A stretch of DNA of 39,412 bases from an uncultured Lachnospiraceae bacterium (lineage in GTDB: Bacteria; Bacillota; Clostridia; Lachnospirales; Lachnospiraceae): assembly GCA_947577185.1 (NCBI GenBank), contig CANPUE010000021.1, positions 1-39,412 of the forward strand, in the 5' to 3' direction. The translations under genes and the position numbers were made by a program. A model generated the notes under the pieces. The model saw only the letters and a list, made by a program, of their open reading frames with translations, did not search any database and had not been told where the DNA came from. Positions within the stretch are counted from its first letter, which is position 1; the number at the start of each line of letters is the position of its first letter. Below are positions 33,101 through 39,412 of this stretch, piece by piece.

Positions 33101-35055
33101 TCCTCCGCCGTGATCTCTTTGCGGATCTCTTTCGTGCGGATTTCCTTACAGATCTGTTCTATGAAATCTCCAAGCGGCTTTGCGCCCTCATCCCCGGCAA
33201 AACGGCTTCTGACAGAAACCGTCTTCTCTTCTGCCTCCTGCTGTCCGACTACCAGCATATAAGGAACTCTTGCAAGTCTTGCCTCACGGATCTTGAAACC
33301 GATCTTTTCCGAACGGTTATCCACTGTGACATCAATGTCATTTCTCGCCAGTTCCGTTCTGACCTGCTGCGCATATTCTTCATATTTCTCGGAAATCGGA
33401 AGAATGCGAACCTGCTCCGGACAAAGCCACGTCGGGAATTTTCCGGCATATTTTTCGATCAGCCAGGCAAGCGTTCTCTCATAACAGCCCAGCGAAGTTC
33501 TGTGGATGATATAAGGACGGACTTTGTCACCGTTTTTGTCAATATAATACAGATCAAAATTCTCAGCGATCGCACAGTCTAACTGGATCGTAATCATCGT
33601 ATCTTCTTTGCCGTATACATTTTTCGCCTGAATATCTATCTTTGGTCCGTAAAACGCCGCCTCACCGTCAGCTTCCGTAAAAACGACACCTTTTTCCTGC
33701 AAAACTTCCCGAATCTTACTCTGCGTTGATTCCCAGTATTCTTCATCACCGAGATATTTTTCTTTATTATCCGGATCCCATTTTGAGAGACGGTAAGTTA
33801 CTTCCTCTTCCAGTCCCAGCACTGAGAGACAGTAATGCGCCAGATCCAGACAGTTCTTCAATTCCTCCTGCGCCTGATCGGGCCGGATGACCAAATGGCC
33901 TTCCGAGATCGTAAACTGACGTACTCTCGTCAGCCCGTGCATCTCGCCGGAATCTTCGTTCCTGAATAACGTGGAAGTCTCCCCGTAGCGGATCGGCAGA
34001 TCCCTGTAGGAATGCTGGCTGTTCTTATAACAATAATACTGAAACGGGCAGGTCATCGGGCGGAGCGCAAACACCTCTTTGTCCGTCTCCTCATCTCCGA
34101 GTACGAACATCCCGTCCTGGTAATGATCCCAGTGCCCCGAAATCTTATACAGATCACTCTTTGCCATGAGCGGTGTCTTTGTCCTGACATATCCCCACTC
34201 TTTATCTTCCAGATCCTCGATCCAGCGCTGCATCTTCATGATCATTCTGGTTCCTTTGGGAAGCAGAAACGGGAGTCCCTGCCCGATCACATCGACCGTC
34301 GTGAATAACTCCATCTCGCGGCCGAGTTTATTGTGGTCGCGCTTTTTGATATCCTCCAAATGCTCCAGATACGCCGCCAGTTCTTCTTTTTTCTGGAAAG
34401 CAGTGCCGTAAATACGCTGTAACTGTGCCTTATTTGAATCGCCTCTCCAGTATGCCATGGAAGAAGATATGAGTTTAAATGCTTTGATGTTTTTGGTGCT
34501 CATCAGGTGAGGACCCGCACACAGATCCACGAAACCTCCCTGATCATAGAAGGAAATCTCTGCGTCCTCCGGCAGATCCCGGATCAGCTCCACCTTATAA
34601 GGCTCATCCTTTTCTTCCATGAAACGGATCGCCTCTTCCCGCGGCAATGTGAACCGCTCCAGTTTATGCCCCTCTTTGATGATCTTTTTCATCTCCGCTT
34701 CAATCTTGTCCAAATCTTCTCTGGAAAAAGGCGCTGCATCGAAATCATAATAAAAGCCATCATCGATTGCCGGTCCGATCGTCACTTTCGCATCAGGAAA
34801 AAGACGTTTGACCGCTTCTGCCATCACATGAGACGCCGTATGCCTGATCACGCGCAGTCCCTCCGGCGTTCCTGCCGTTACGATGTTTAATTCACAGTCG
34901 CTCTCAAGAACCGTCCGCAGATCTTCTATTTTGCCGTTCACTTCTCCAGCACAGGCCGCTCTCGCAAGTCCTTCCGAAATATCGGCCGCAATCTCATAAA
35001 TGCTCACCGGTTCTGCATATTCTTTCACGGAACCGTCTTTTAATGTAATCTTCAT
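33097..35055 (-). CDS. thrS: Threonyl-tRNA synthetase
   Basis: The 652-aa protein is a full-length ThrRS: TGS domain (1-60, MKITLKDGSVKEYAEPVSIY), editing domain with HTASHVMAEAVKRLF and the later CAGPHL, class II core with RPMTCPFQYY, RNEDSGEMHGLTRVRQFTIS and IIHRTSLGCYERTLAWLIEK, and an anticodon domain at about 540-640. Zn-ligand Cys and His residues lie in TCPF, EDSGEMHG and HRTS. The usual Firmicute T-box leader is not seen; instead a 96-aa gene ends eight bases before the ATG and the binding site is weak. It likely shares that gene's transcript. Confidence 0.98.
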   Translation of the reverse strand: MKITLKDGSVKEYAEPVSIYEIAADISEGLARAACAGEVNGKIEDLRTVLESDCELNIVTAGTPEGLRVIRHTASHVMAEAVKRLFPDAKVTIGPAIDDGFYYDFDAAPFSREDLDKIEAEMKKIIKEGHKLERFTLPREEAIRFMEEKDEPYKVELIRDLPEDAEISFYDQGGFVDLCAGPHLMSTKNIKAFKLISSSMAYWRGDSNKAQLQRIYGTAFQKKEELAAYLEHLEDIKKRDHNKLGREMELFTTVDVIGQGLPFLLPKGTRMIMKMQRWIEDLEDKEWGYVRTKTPLMAKSDLYKISGHWDHYQDGMFVLGDEETDKEVFALRPMTCPFQYYCYKNSQHSYRDLPIRYGETSTLFRNEDSGEMHGLTRVRQFTISEGHLVIRPDQAQEELKNCLDLAHYCLSVLGLEEEVTYRLSKWDPDNKEKYLGDEEYWESTQSKIREVLQEKGVVFTEADGEAAFYGPKIDIQAKNVYGKEDTMITIQLDCAIAENFDLYYIDKNGDKVRPYIIHRTSLGCYERTLAWLIEKYAGKFPTWLCPEQVRILPISEKYEEYAQQVRTELARNDIDVTVDNRSEKIGFKIREARLARVPYMLVVGQQEAEEKTVSVRSRFAGDEGAKPLGDFIEQICKEIRTKEIRKEITAEE

Positions 35056-35063
35056 TTATTTCA

Positions 35064-35354
35064 TCATGCCCCTTCCTCTGCCGCTTCCTCATCCTGACAG
35101 CAGCAATCGCCGCCGTCGCCATTCCCGCAGTTATTTCCATTATCATTTCCGTTATTGCTGAACAGATTGATACAGACGCCATGCGTCAACGGTGCACAGA
35201 TAAAACCGAGCGCAATGCCTGACAGCAGCAGGATTGCCCCGACTAACCAGCAGTCCCTTTTCGTAACGGTGACATCTCCCTCAAACATATTTTCGGAAGC
35301 CTCTTTTACTTTCTCCATCATTCTCTTTATTATAACTGCTCCTGCTGCAATCAC
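35064..35354 (-). CDS. Small membrane protein upstream of thrS
   Basis: A GTG start at 35354 with GGGAGG six bases before it gives a 96-aa protein: an amphipathic N-terminus (KRMMEKVKEASENMFEGDVT), one or two hydrophobic segments (CWLVGAILLLSGIALGFICA) and a Gly/Asn/Asp-rich C-terminus with DCCCQDEEAAEEGA. The CCC cluster could bind a metal. I recognise no named family, though similar short proteins occur next to thrS in Lachnospiraceae by memory. Eight bases separate it from thrS. The upstream start MMEKV is also possible. Confidence 0.6.
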   Translation of the reverse strand: MIAAGAVIIKRMMEKVKEASENMFEGDVTVTKRDCWLVGAILLLSGIALGFICAPLTHGVCINLFSNNGNDNGNNCGNGDGGDCCCQDEEAAEEGA

Positions 35355-35392
35355 ATGATCCCTCCCTATCCTCTGTTATTTTTGTCATTTTA

Positions 35393-35863
35393 TCAAAAAA
35401 GAACATCTTCTATAATCTCTGCCGCACAGGCAATAAAGCCTGCGCATGGTCTGGAAGCATAATATTCCGGCGTCCGCTCCGAAGGCTGCGCACTCTCTTC
35501 CATTCCCTCGATTCCCAATAATTCGCGACAGATGATCGTACCATGTTTTTCCTTAAACTGTGCGCTCATCTGACGCACCACCTCGTAAATATGCGCCTTG
35601 GCTTCCGTGTCTGCCGGATCATCATTTCCTTCCTTTAATCCGGCAAGCATCGCCATCGCAGATACCGTACCGCACACTTCCCGCATCCGGCCGACGCCTG
35701 CGCCCATCGCACTTGACATCTTCAATGCGGTCGTTAGATCCATTCCCAACAGATCCGCATAGGCCGCAAAAACCGACTGTGCGCAGTTATACCCGCTTTT
35801 GAACAGATCGACTGCATATTCTACACGGGATTCTCCTTCCCGCAATTCCGGTGCCTGTACCAC
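35393..35863 (-). CDS. C_GCAxxG_C_C family protein
   Basis: The GTG start at 35863 with GGAGG eight bases upstream gives a 156-aa protein; a longer frame runs antisense-free but into the end of the SEC-C gene. The domain has the family's Cys pattern: SGYNCAQSVFAAYADL, SAMGAGVGRMREVCGTVSAM, HGTIICRELLG and RPCAGFIACAAEII. This fold is a putative redox or metal protein, frequent next to radical-SAM or molybdopterin genes, but here it follows the SEC-C gene by 13 bases on the same strand. The function is unknown. Confidence 0.85.
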   Translation of the reverse strand: MVQAPELREGESRVEYAVDLFKSGYNCAQSVFAAYADLLGMDLTTALKMSSAMGAGVGRMREVCGTVSAMAMLAGLKEGNDDPADTEAKAHIYEVVRQMSAQFKEKHGTIICRELLGIEGMEESAQPSERTPEYYASRPCAGFIACAAEIIEDVLF

Positions 35864-35876
35864 TACGCCATCCTCC

Positions 35877-36383
35877 TTATGCGTTCCTGCCGCAGCACTT
35901 CTTATACTTCTTGCCGCTTCCGCACGGACAGGGATCATTCGGATATACTTTTGGTCCCCTGTGGATCGTCGTAGACTGCTTCTGCTCTTTGTAGAGGCTC
36001 TTTCTGGTCTCCTCGTCAAAGATATCGTTCCATTCCTCCAGATTATAGAGCCAGTCTGCGCCTGCAGCTACCATATTTTTATAAAGAAGTTCTTTTTCAA
36101 AGCCAAGGTTGACTCTCGTGTCTTCCTCCATCTCCTCGATCGGATTCGCTTCTTTCAGGCTGTCATTGATCCCATCCAGAAAACCAACCATTGTCATAAT
36201 GTCAATATTAAATTTCTCAGCCAGTTCCTTAACAGTACCTTCTACCACTTCGTCAGGGTTCTTCAAAAGCAGCGCATACATTTCTTTCTCTTTGAGAAAA
36301 TAGTCCGACCATAATTTTTGCAGGCTTCCCTTATCAGCCGTCTCAGAGTAAGCCATATCACGCCATTGTTTTAATAATGCCAT
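35877..36383 (-). CDS. SEC-C motif protein
   Basis: The start at 36383 ([20 protein letters not shown]) gives a 168-aa protein; an upstream start at 36455 has no binding site. The C-terminus has the SEC-C zinc motif [17 protein letters not shown], as in SecA and its relatives, where it binds SecB or ribosomes. The N-terminal part ([20 protein letters not shown]) is helical and resembles the DUF-type fused domain of SEC-C proteins of unknown job. Weak GGTGGG precedes the start. It is upstream of the C_GCAxxG gene. Confidence 0.85.
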   Translation of the reverse strand: MALLKQWRDMAYSETADKGSLQKLWSDYFLKEKEMYALLLKNPDEVVEGTVKELAEKFNIDIMTMVGFLDGINDSLKEANPIEEMEEDTRVNLGFEKELLYKNMVAAGADWLYNLEEWNDIFDEETRKSLYKEQKQSTTIHRGPKVYPNDPCPCGSGKKYKKCCGRNA

Positions 36384-36846
36384 CGCAGATTCCCACCTTT
36401 TTATCCTGTATTCATTCACTTTATAACCTTTTGATACTCCGTTAGTATATACCATTTTGGGGGAAAAGTAAATTACTTTTCACATTCGGAGCCGCTTAGA
36501 AAACGCGTCTGGAAGTTTTTTTATAAATTTTAATATTTTTTTGCATTGGCGTGAATATTTCTGCCGACAGGGGTAATAATGATATTAGTCAAAAGATAAG
36601 GAAATACTTATCCTCCCCTAAAGAAAGCCCCCGGGACTGCGCAAGACGCGGTTTTGGGGGCTTTCGCTGTGTTAATGGGCTTTGAAATGGGGATTTTGGA
36701 GTGTTGCCAAGTGTTGCCAGGCTTGAAGCCAGTGTTTATCAGGGTTTCCGGCTTTTTGTGATTTTGCATAATGACTGCTTCATGGTCTGTAATGCCAGTA
36801 GGCTGTGGATTATCGGGGATATACTTCTGACGGAAATGCGTTCCAT
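36384..36846. other. Stretch without a secure gene between SEC-C and the 161-aa gene
   Basis: It holds AT-rich sequence at 36456-36600 and a terminator at 36623-36665. A minus-strand open frame (36608-36850; HFRQKYIPDNPQPTGITDHE...) begins at a TTG overlapping the stop of the 161-aa gene and runs through the terminator. It has codon-like runs such as KPETLINTGFKPGNTWQHSK and could be a decayed element gene, but I see no start with a binding site and no family. Confidence 0.4.
36623..36665 (-). terminator. Rho-independent terminator
   Basis: GAAAGCCCCC and GGGGGCTTTC (36623-36632 and 36656-36665) pair perfectly over ten bases and enclose a second GC-rich hairpin. On the minus strand TTTA follows. 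It would stop transcripts from the 161-aa gene before SEC-C. Confidence 0.8.
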
Positions 36847-37332
36847 TCAATAATCATCCAATCTGAATGCTTCTTTCGGCATATACTTTATCAAATCATA
36901 AATTTTATACTTTTCCTTTATCTCTTCTGGAAGATTCGGATAAAACGTCTGGGAAGCATACTCAGAAACTTCATTCCCCCACAAATTATCTGTAGACAGC
37001 AGATAACTATAATAGTCTTCATCGTAATGGATATGCAATGATAGTTCCTTTATAAGCCGCAGGCTCATAGCTGTTTTTATGCTGACTGCACCTGTGTTTA
37101 ATATGACGTCATATTCTGCATCCAAAATCAGGCTTGCTATTTCAGGCGGCTGTCCATCAATAATCAGGCCAACTGCAATGTCTATAAAAGATTTTAAGGG
37201 TTCTTCAAAATTATTTTCTAATGGCAGTTTCTCAATACCGCTACTTTGCAAGTGTAAGACTATCCTCATAAAATAACGGAATATCCTGTCTAAAATCTCA
37301 TTGCCGTATCTGCTTTTAATGCTCACTTGCAT
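36847..37332 (-). CDS. Hypothetical protein, 161 aa
   Basis: The start at 37332 (MQVSIKSRYGNEILDRIFRY) follows GGAGG four bases upstream; a longer frame from 37422 has no binding site. The product is soluble with LILDAEYDVILNTGAVSIK and YDEDYYSYLLSTDNLWGNEV. A partial resemblance to a MotA-like segment (IIDGQPPEIASLIL) is too short to support a call. The gene is AT-rich and lies between a decayed module and hepT. The function is unknown. Confidence 0.55.
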   Translation of the reverse strand: MQVSIKSRYGNEILDRIFRYFMRIVLHLQSSGIEKLPLENNFEEPLKSFIDIAVGLIIDGQPPEIASLILDAEYDVILNTGAVSIKTAMSLRLIKELSLHIHYDEDYYSYLLSTDNLWGNEVSEYASQTFYPNLPEEIKEKYKIYDLIKYMPKEAFRLDDY

Positions 37333-37451
37333 ATTTCCTCCAGTTTTTTTCTCGGCGTCCCCTCTGGCGGTCAGGACTGTTCTAGTTCGACAAATCGACA
37401 AATTGCAGTTTTGCTCCGCCAATGCTATTTTACCCGATGCTACCTACTATG

Positions 37452-37801
37452 TCACTTTCCATTCTCTTTTAAAATTCTATTTATTTCTATTTTCAATTCT
37501 GGGAGATCATGCTGTATAGTATCCCATGCTGACTGACAATCCAAATTTGAATACTGATGTGCAAAAATATCCCTGATTCCACACCATTCTTTCCACGGAA
37601 CAACTTTTTCCTGCATTCTCAATTCCTCTGATATTACTTTGCACAACTCCCCTATCTGCAAAATACACATACAGCAGGCATTCTGAAAAACTGAATTTCC
37701 CACAAAGTTATTGTAATCATTATCAAACATATCACATGCTTCATCTAACTGCCTGCAATAGTCCAAAATTTTCTGAGGATAATTACATCTTTACTCTTCA
37801 T
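37452..37801 (-). pseudogene. hepT: HepT-type HEPN toxin, frameshifted near the start
   Basis: The frame after the shift carries ILDYCRQLDEACDMFDNDYN and VFQNACCMCILQIGELCK, and the HEPN RNase motif RDIFAHQY (R-x4-H-x-Y). The ATG at 37801, within the end of mntA, reads MKSKDVIILRK, which is the family's expected start, but in another frame. The span of 350 bases is one short of a multiple of three; one A is missing in AAAATTTT at about 37766-37773. Starting at TTG (37766) would give a toxin lacking the first helix. In type VII systems HepT is an mRNA-cleaving or tRNA-cleaving HEPN RNase that MntA inactivates by adding AMP to its Tyr. Confidence 0.85.
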
Positions 37802-38081
37802 ACAATAATATCTCCGTTCCGGCTATTTCTTTCCTGAAGTCATCCGCAATTCCCGCCGTGGTGATTAAATCAACCGAAAGATTCAGTGCCTCCTGGAACA
37901 TCTGGCGCATTCCGGAAAGTTTAAGCAAGGACATCGGCCTGCCTTTTTCCACAAGTAAATCTACATCGCTTTTCTCGCTTGCCGTTCCTTTTGCATATGA
38001 GCCAAACAGATATAATCTTTTTACCCCATACGAATATGCGATAGGAACAACTATCTTCTTGATTTCATTAATATCCGGCAT
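37791..38081 (-). CDS. mntA: MntA antitoxin (minimal nucleotidyltransferase)
   Basis: This 96-aa protein has the MNT nucleotidyltransferase motif GSYAKGTASEKSDVDLLVEK: Gly27-Ser28 ten residues before Asp39-x-Asp41. The family AMPylates the HEPN partner's active-site Tyr as an antitoxin. Its 3' end overlaps hepT's ATG by 11 bases, so the pair is co-translated. A binding site is not strong (GGAGGTGATTTG before the ATG is present: GGAGG at 11 bases). The antitoxin is intact even though hepT is frameshifted. Confidence 0.92.
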   Translation of the reverse strand: MPDINEIKKIVVPIAYSYGVKRLYLFGSYAKGTASEKSDVDLLVEKGRPMSLLKLSGMRQMFQEALNLSVDLITTAGIADDFRKEIAGTEILLYEE

Positions 38082-38111
38082 ATCAAATCACCTCCATAAC
38101 TTAGTGTGGAA

Positions 38112-38139
38112 GAAATAAAAATAACGGGGAAATTCCCCG
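38112..38139 (-). terminator. Terminator of the methyltransferase remnant
   Basis: CGGGGA/TCCCCG (38125-38130 and 38134-38139) form a six-base stem on the minus strand, followed by TTATTTTTATTTC. It sits just before the mntA region. Confidence 0.6.
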
Positions 38140-38303
38140 CCGCTCGGTGGACCAAGATCTTTCAACCAGCCCAACCAGTTCTATGCCACTGGCTTATTTA
38201 TATGTTAACATTAACGGAAATATGCTTTACTGTCAATGTTTCGCAGAAAAATATTCCGGCTTTTTTATTTTTCCACTTGCTATCCTCCCTGTTCAGAGGT
38301 AAG

Positions 38304-38815
38304 CTACGACACCACAGAGAGGAGGGATTGAATGGGAAATGCCTGCACCACAAGCTCATTGCAGCGCGTTTCCCCTATATCAAATGCATTCAGCGTGTTT
38401 GCTACTTCCCCGTCCTTCCATGTGGGTGTTTCCTCCGCAGAGTGCGGGCGCGTCCCTTTACAGAAAGGCACAAACACAGTCTGGTCATTGTTGCAGGAGA
38501 GCGTTGCTGATTTATTATCCGGAACCAACGCCCCTTTTCCTCCAGAACCTCCACCCGCGCGGATTTTCAGCGTTTTAGGTGTAGCCGCATCCATGACGAG
38601 CGGCACATTCCCGCCGCCTGTCCCCATCCAGGAAGTCAGCGTCTGTGCCATGTTCCCTTCCGACAGCTTCACGCGGCTGTCCGCCGGGTGGTTCTCCAGC
38701 GCCACCGCTGCCGGGACCGTACACGCCATTTCATTATCTACGGAAATATACTGGCCGCCCATGTCATTTAAACAGATGCCGCCTGCCGCTCCAAAGCCCT
38801 TCACAGCATCGCCTC
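38304..38815 (-). pseudogene. DNA cytosine-5 methyltransferase, central fragment
   Basis: The minus strand encodes GFGAAGGICLNDMGGQYISV, MAQTLTSWMGTGGGNVPLVM, TPKTLKIRAGGGSGGKGALV and FCKGTRPHSAEETPTWKDGE followed by VANTLNAFDIGETRCNELVV. This repeated style (Thr-Leu, cytosine-target-recognition region) is the region of phage- and element-borne C5 methyltransferases between motifs VIII and IX. The PC, ENV and catalytic motifs are absent, and the frame ends soon after. The frame above 38815 is antisense-type noise from the polymerase piece. The fragment cannot methylate DNA. Confidence 0.8.
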
Positions 38816-39108
38816 CGCCAGTAAATCCCGCGCAGTCCCCTGCACGATGTTCTCCACCAGCCTGGGTCCGTAGGTCTCTATCCGGCTCCATTTCTTGTTT
38901 TCAGAAATGCCCTCATAGGTCAGGCCATCACGCCCATATCGGTTCACAGCCATCCTCGGTTTCACATAGGACAGCTTCCCGCCGGACGGGAGCGTGATAA
39001 ATAGAATCCCGCTCTTATATTCAAAAATGATCCTCCCGACCTTCGTCCGCTGTTTTTTGGTGACCGCCTTTATTGCGGCGGCATCCACATCCCACCGGAA
39101 CTGTGTGA
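38801..39108 (-). pseudogene. Phage-type family A DNA polymerase, internal fragment
   Basis: About 100 residues are left: FRWDVDAAAIKAVTKKQRTK, GRIIFEYKSGILFITLPSGG, KLSYVKPRMAVNRYGRDG and ETYGPRLVENIVQGTARDLL. The last part is the highly conserved helix with VENIVQATARD of T7-like element polymerases. Both ends are cut: the upstream end fuses to an IS200 transposase start, and the downstream end stops at TGA right where the methyltransferase piece begins. It has no function now. Confidence 0.85.
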
Positions 39109-39162
39109 TATATGGTACTTGCATTCCCATTTTGTATGGGCTAAACTATTTGTTGTGTCCAT
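39109..39162 (-). pseudogene. tnpA: IS200-type transposase TnpA, N-terminal piece
   Basis: From the ATG at 39162 the reading is MDTTNSLAHTKWECKYHI, the invariant start of Y1-family IS200/IS605 transposases (SLxHTKWxCKYHI), and then the match ends at about 39109. The next codons join polymerase sequence. The catalytic HUH and Tyr parts are lost. GGAGG lies eight bases before the ATG but inside a hairpin. Confidence 0.85.
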
Positions 39163-39171
39163 CCTGGGCAC

Positions 39172-39225
39172 CTCCTGTGTTGTATTTTTGTGGTTTGCAG
39201 ACCTACTTTTATACTGACACAGGAG
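39172..39225 (-). promoter_or_regulatory. Hairpin hiding the tnpA ribosome binding site
   Basis: On the minus strand CTCCTGTGT (39225-39217) is the perfect complement of ACACAGGAG (39180-39172), which holds the GGAG binding site of tnpA. Such 5' stem-loops are known to repress IS200 transposase translation. Confidence 0.8.
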
Positions 39226-39278
39226 TTTCTTTTATCTAAAGATTTTCCCTGAGGCTGTCGCCCCTTGATTATTGATTA

Positions 39279-39324
39279 CAAAAAAGAACCGATAACCGCA
39301 TTTTTAACTTCTGCGTGTTATCGG
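39279..39324 (-). terminator. Terminator of the right-end KTR gene
   Basis: CCGATAACCGCA (39289-39300) pairs with TGCGTGTTATCGG (39312-39324, one bulge), followed by TTCTTTTTT on the minus strand. The stem overlaps the KTR stop codon. Confidence 0.85.
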
Positions 39325-39412
39325 CTCTGCGTCTGTGCGTCTGGCTCTTTGATAACTGAAATATTAAATTGTGTTACATTGATTAAAATTTCCTGCTTAC
39401 ATTTGGGACAGA
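39318..39412 (-). CDS. Cysteine-rich KTR protein, C-terminal part (runs off the right edge)
   Basis: The last 30 residues are CPKCKQEILINVTQFNISVI and then KEPDAQTQSR, the canonical C-terminus of the KTR family with its second CPKC zinc pair. The start is beyond the window. This copy differs at many bases from the frameshifted copy at the left edge, so they are not a recent duplication. It marks the 3' edge of another mobile-element operon. Confidence 0.88.
   Translation of the reverse strand, partial: CPKCKQEILINVTQFNISVIKEPDAQTQSR

Larger units (their letters stand above)
39109..39268 (-). mobile_element. Left-end remnant of an IS200-type element
   Basis: The piece includes the first 18 codons of tnpA and about 100 bases upstream, up to GGGGCGACAGCCTCAGGG. 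The end is judged by where it stops resembling the KTR terminator region, so the outer limit is approximate. The right part of the element is gone. Confidence 0.6.

Noticed and set aside
35056..35400. A T-box riboswitch before thrS
   Set aside because: The space is filled by a 96-aa coding frame; no T-box motif (TGGNACCGCG) or terminator is visible.
36608..36850. An 80-aa minus frame ending in KTASCAVPGAFFRGG
   Set aside because: It starts at a TTG without a binding site and its C-terminus is the terminator hairpin read as protein; kept only as a note in the gene-free stretch.
38304..39130. An intact prophage replication-modification module
   Set aside because: Only internal fragments of the polymerase and methyltransferase remain, and no structural or integrase gene is present.

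Overview
The window looks like a chromosome segment of a low-to-moderate-GC gut-type Firmicute, most likely a Lachnospiraceae-like member of the Clostridia. The evidence is a leaderless-ATG infC with an L20-type leader, a rplT-rpmI-infC operon, thrS, DegV, DUF1540, C_GCAxxG and SEC-C proteins, two dCache-type chemoreceptors, a tRNA without encoded CCA, and strong GGAGG ribosome binding sites. No 16S rRNA is present, so the assignment is inferred from protein families.

Layout. (1) 1-7160 is AT-rich accessory DNA. It starts with the 5' end of a group II intron next to a frameshifted cysteine-rich KTR gene, an AraC regulator and a decayed yjdF, which together form a broken mobile-element operon. 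Next comes a candidate defence operon: a NACHT NTPase with a 16-unit pentapeptide-repeat tail, followed by three small genes, two of them membrane proteins. An alpha/beta hydrolase and a truncated XRE regulator close the region. (2) 7161-36383 is ordinary chromosome with higher GC. It holds HAD and VOC enzymes, two chemoreceptors, small + strand genes (HTH, broken DUF3788, Dabb, EamA, class I amidotransferase), a DUF2974 hydrolase, NA37, TrkH/TrkA potassium uptake, an AGCS amino-acid symporter, and a cobalamin riboswitch driving a DUF4430 lipoprotein and an ECF S component. DegV, tRNA-Pro(AGG), an EAL protein, PepD, the infC operon, DUF1540, a GT39-like membrane enzyme, thrS, C_GCAxxG and SEC-C follow. 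(3) 36384-39412 is again accessory: an unknown 161-aa gene, an MntA/HepT toxin-antitoxin pair whose hepT carries a frameshift, and a scar in which pieces of a DNA cytosine methyltransferase, a phage-type family A DNA polymerase and an IS200 transposase abut head to tail. The window ends inside a second KTR gene.

How genes work together. VOC and HAD sit in one short operon. TrkA and TrkH are co-transcribed from a strong sigma-A-like promoter. The riboswitch, DUF4430 lipoprotein and ECF S component form one B12-responsive uptake unit by context. infC-rpmI-rplT is an autoregulated ribosomal operon. thrS overlaps the GT39-like gene by ATGA. MntA and HepT overlap by 11 bases, as in type VII toxin-antitoxin pairs. 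The most interesting region is the NACHT operon, a plausible phage-defence system of unstudied composition. Several genes at both ends carry single-base frameshifts or nonsense codons, so these ends are decaying mobile DNA or contain assembly errors.
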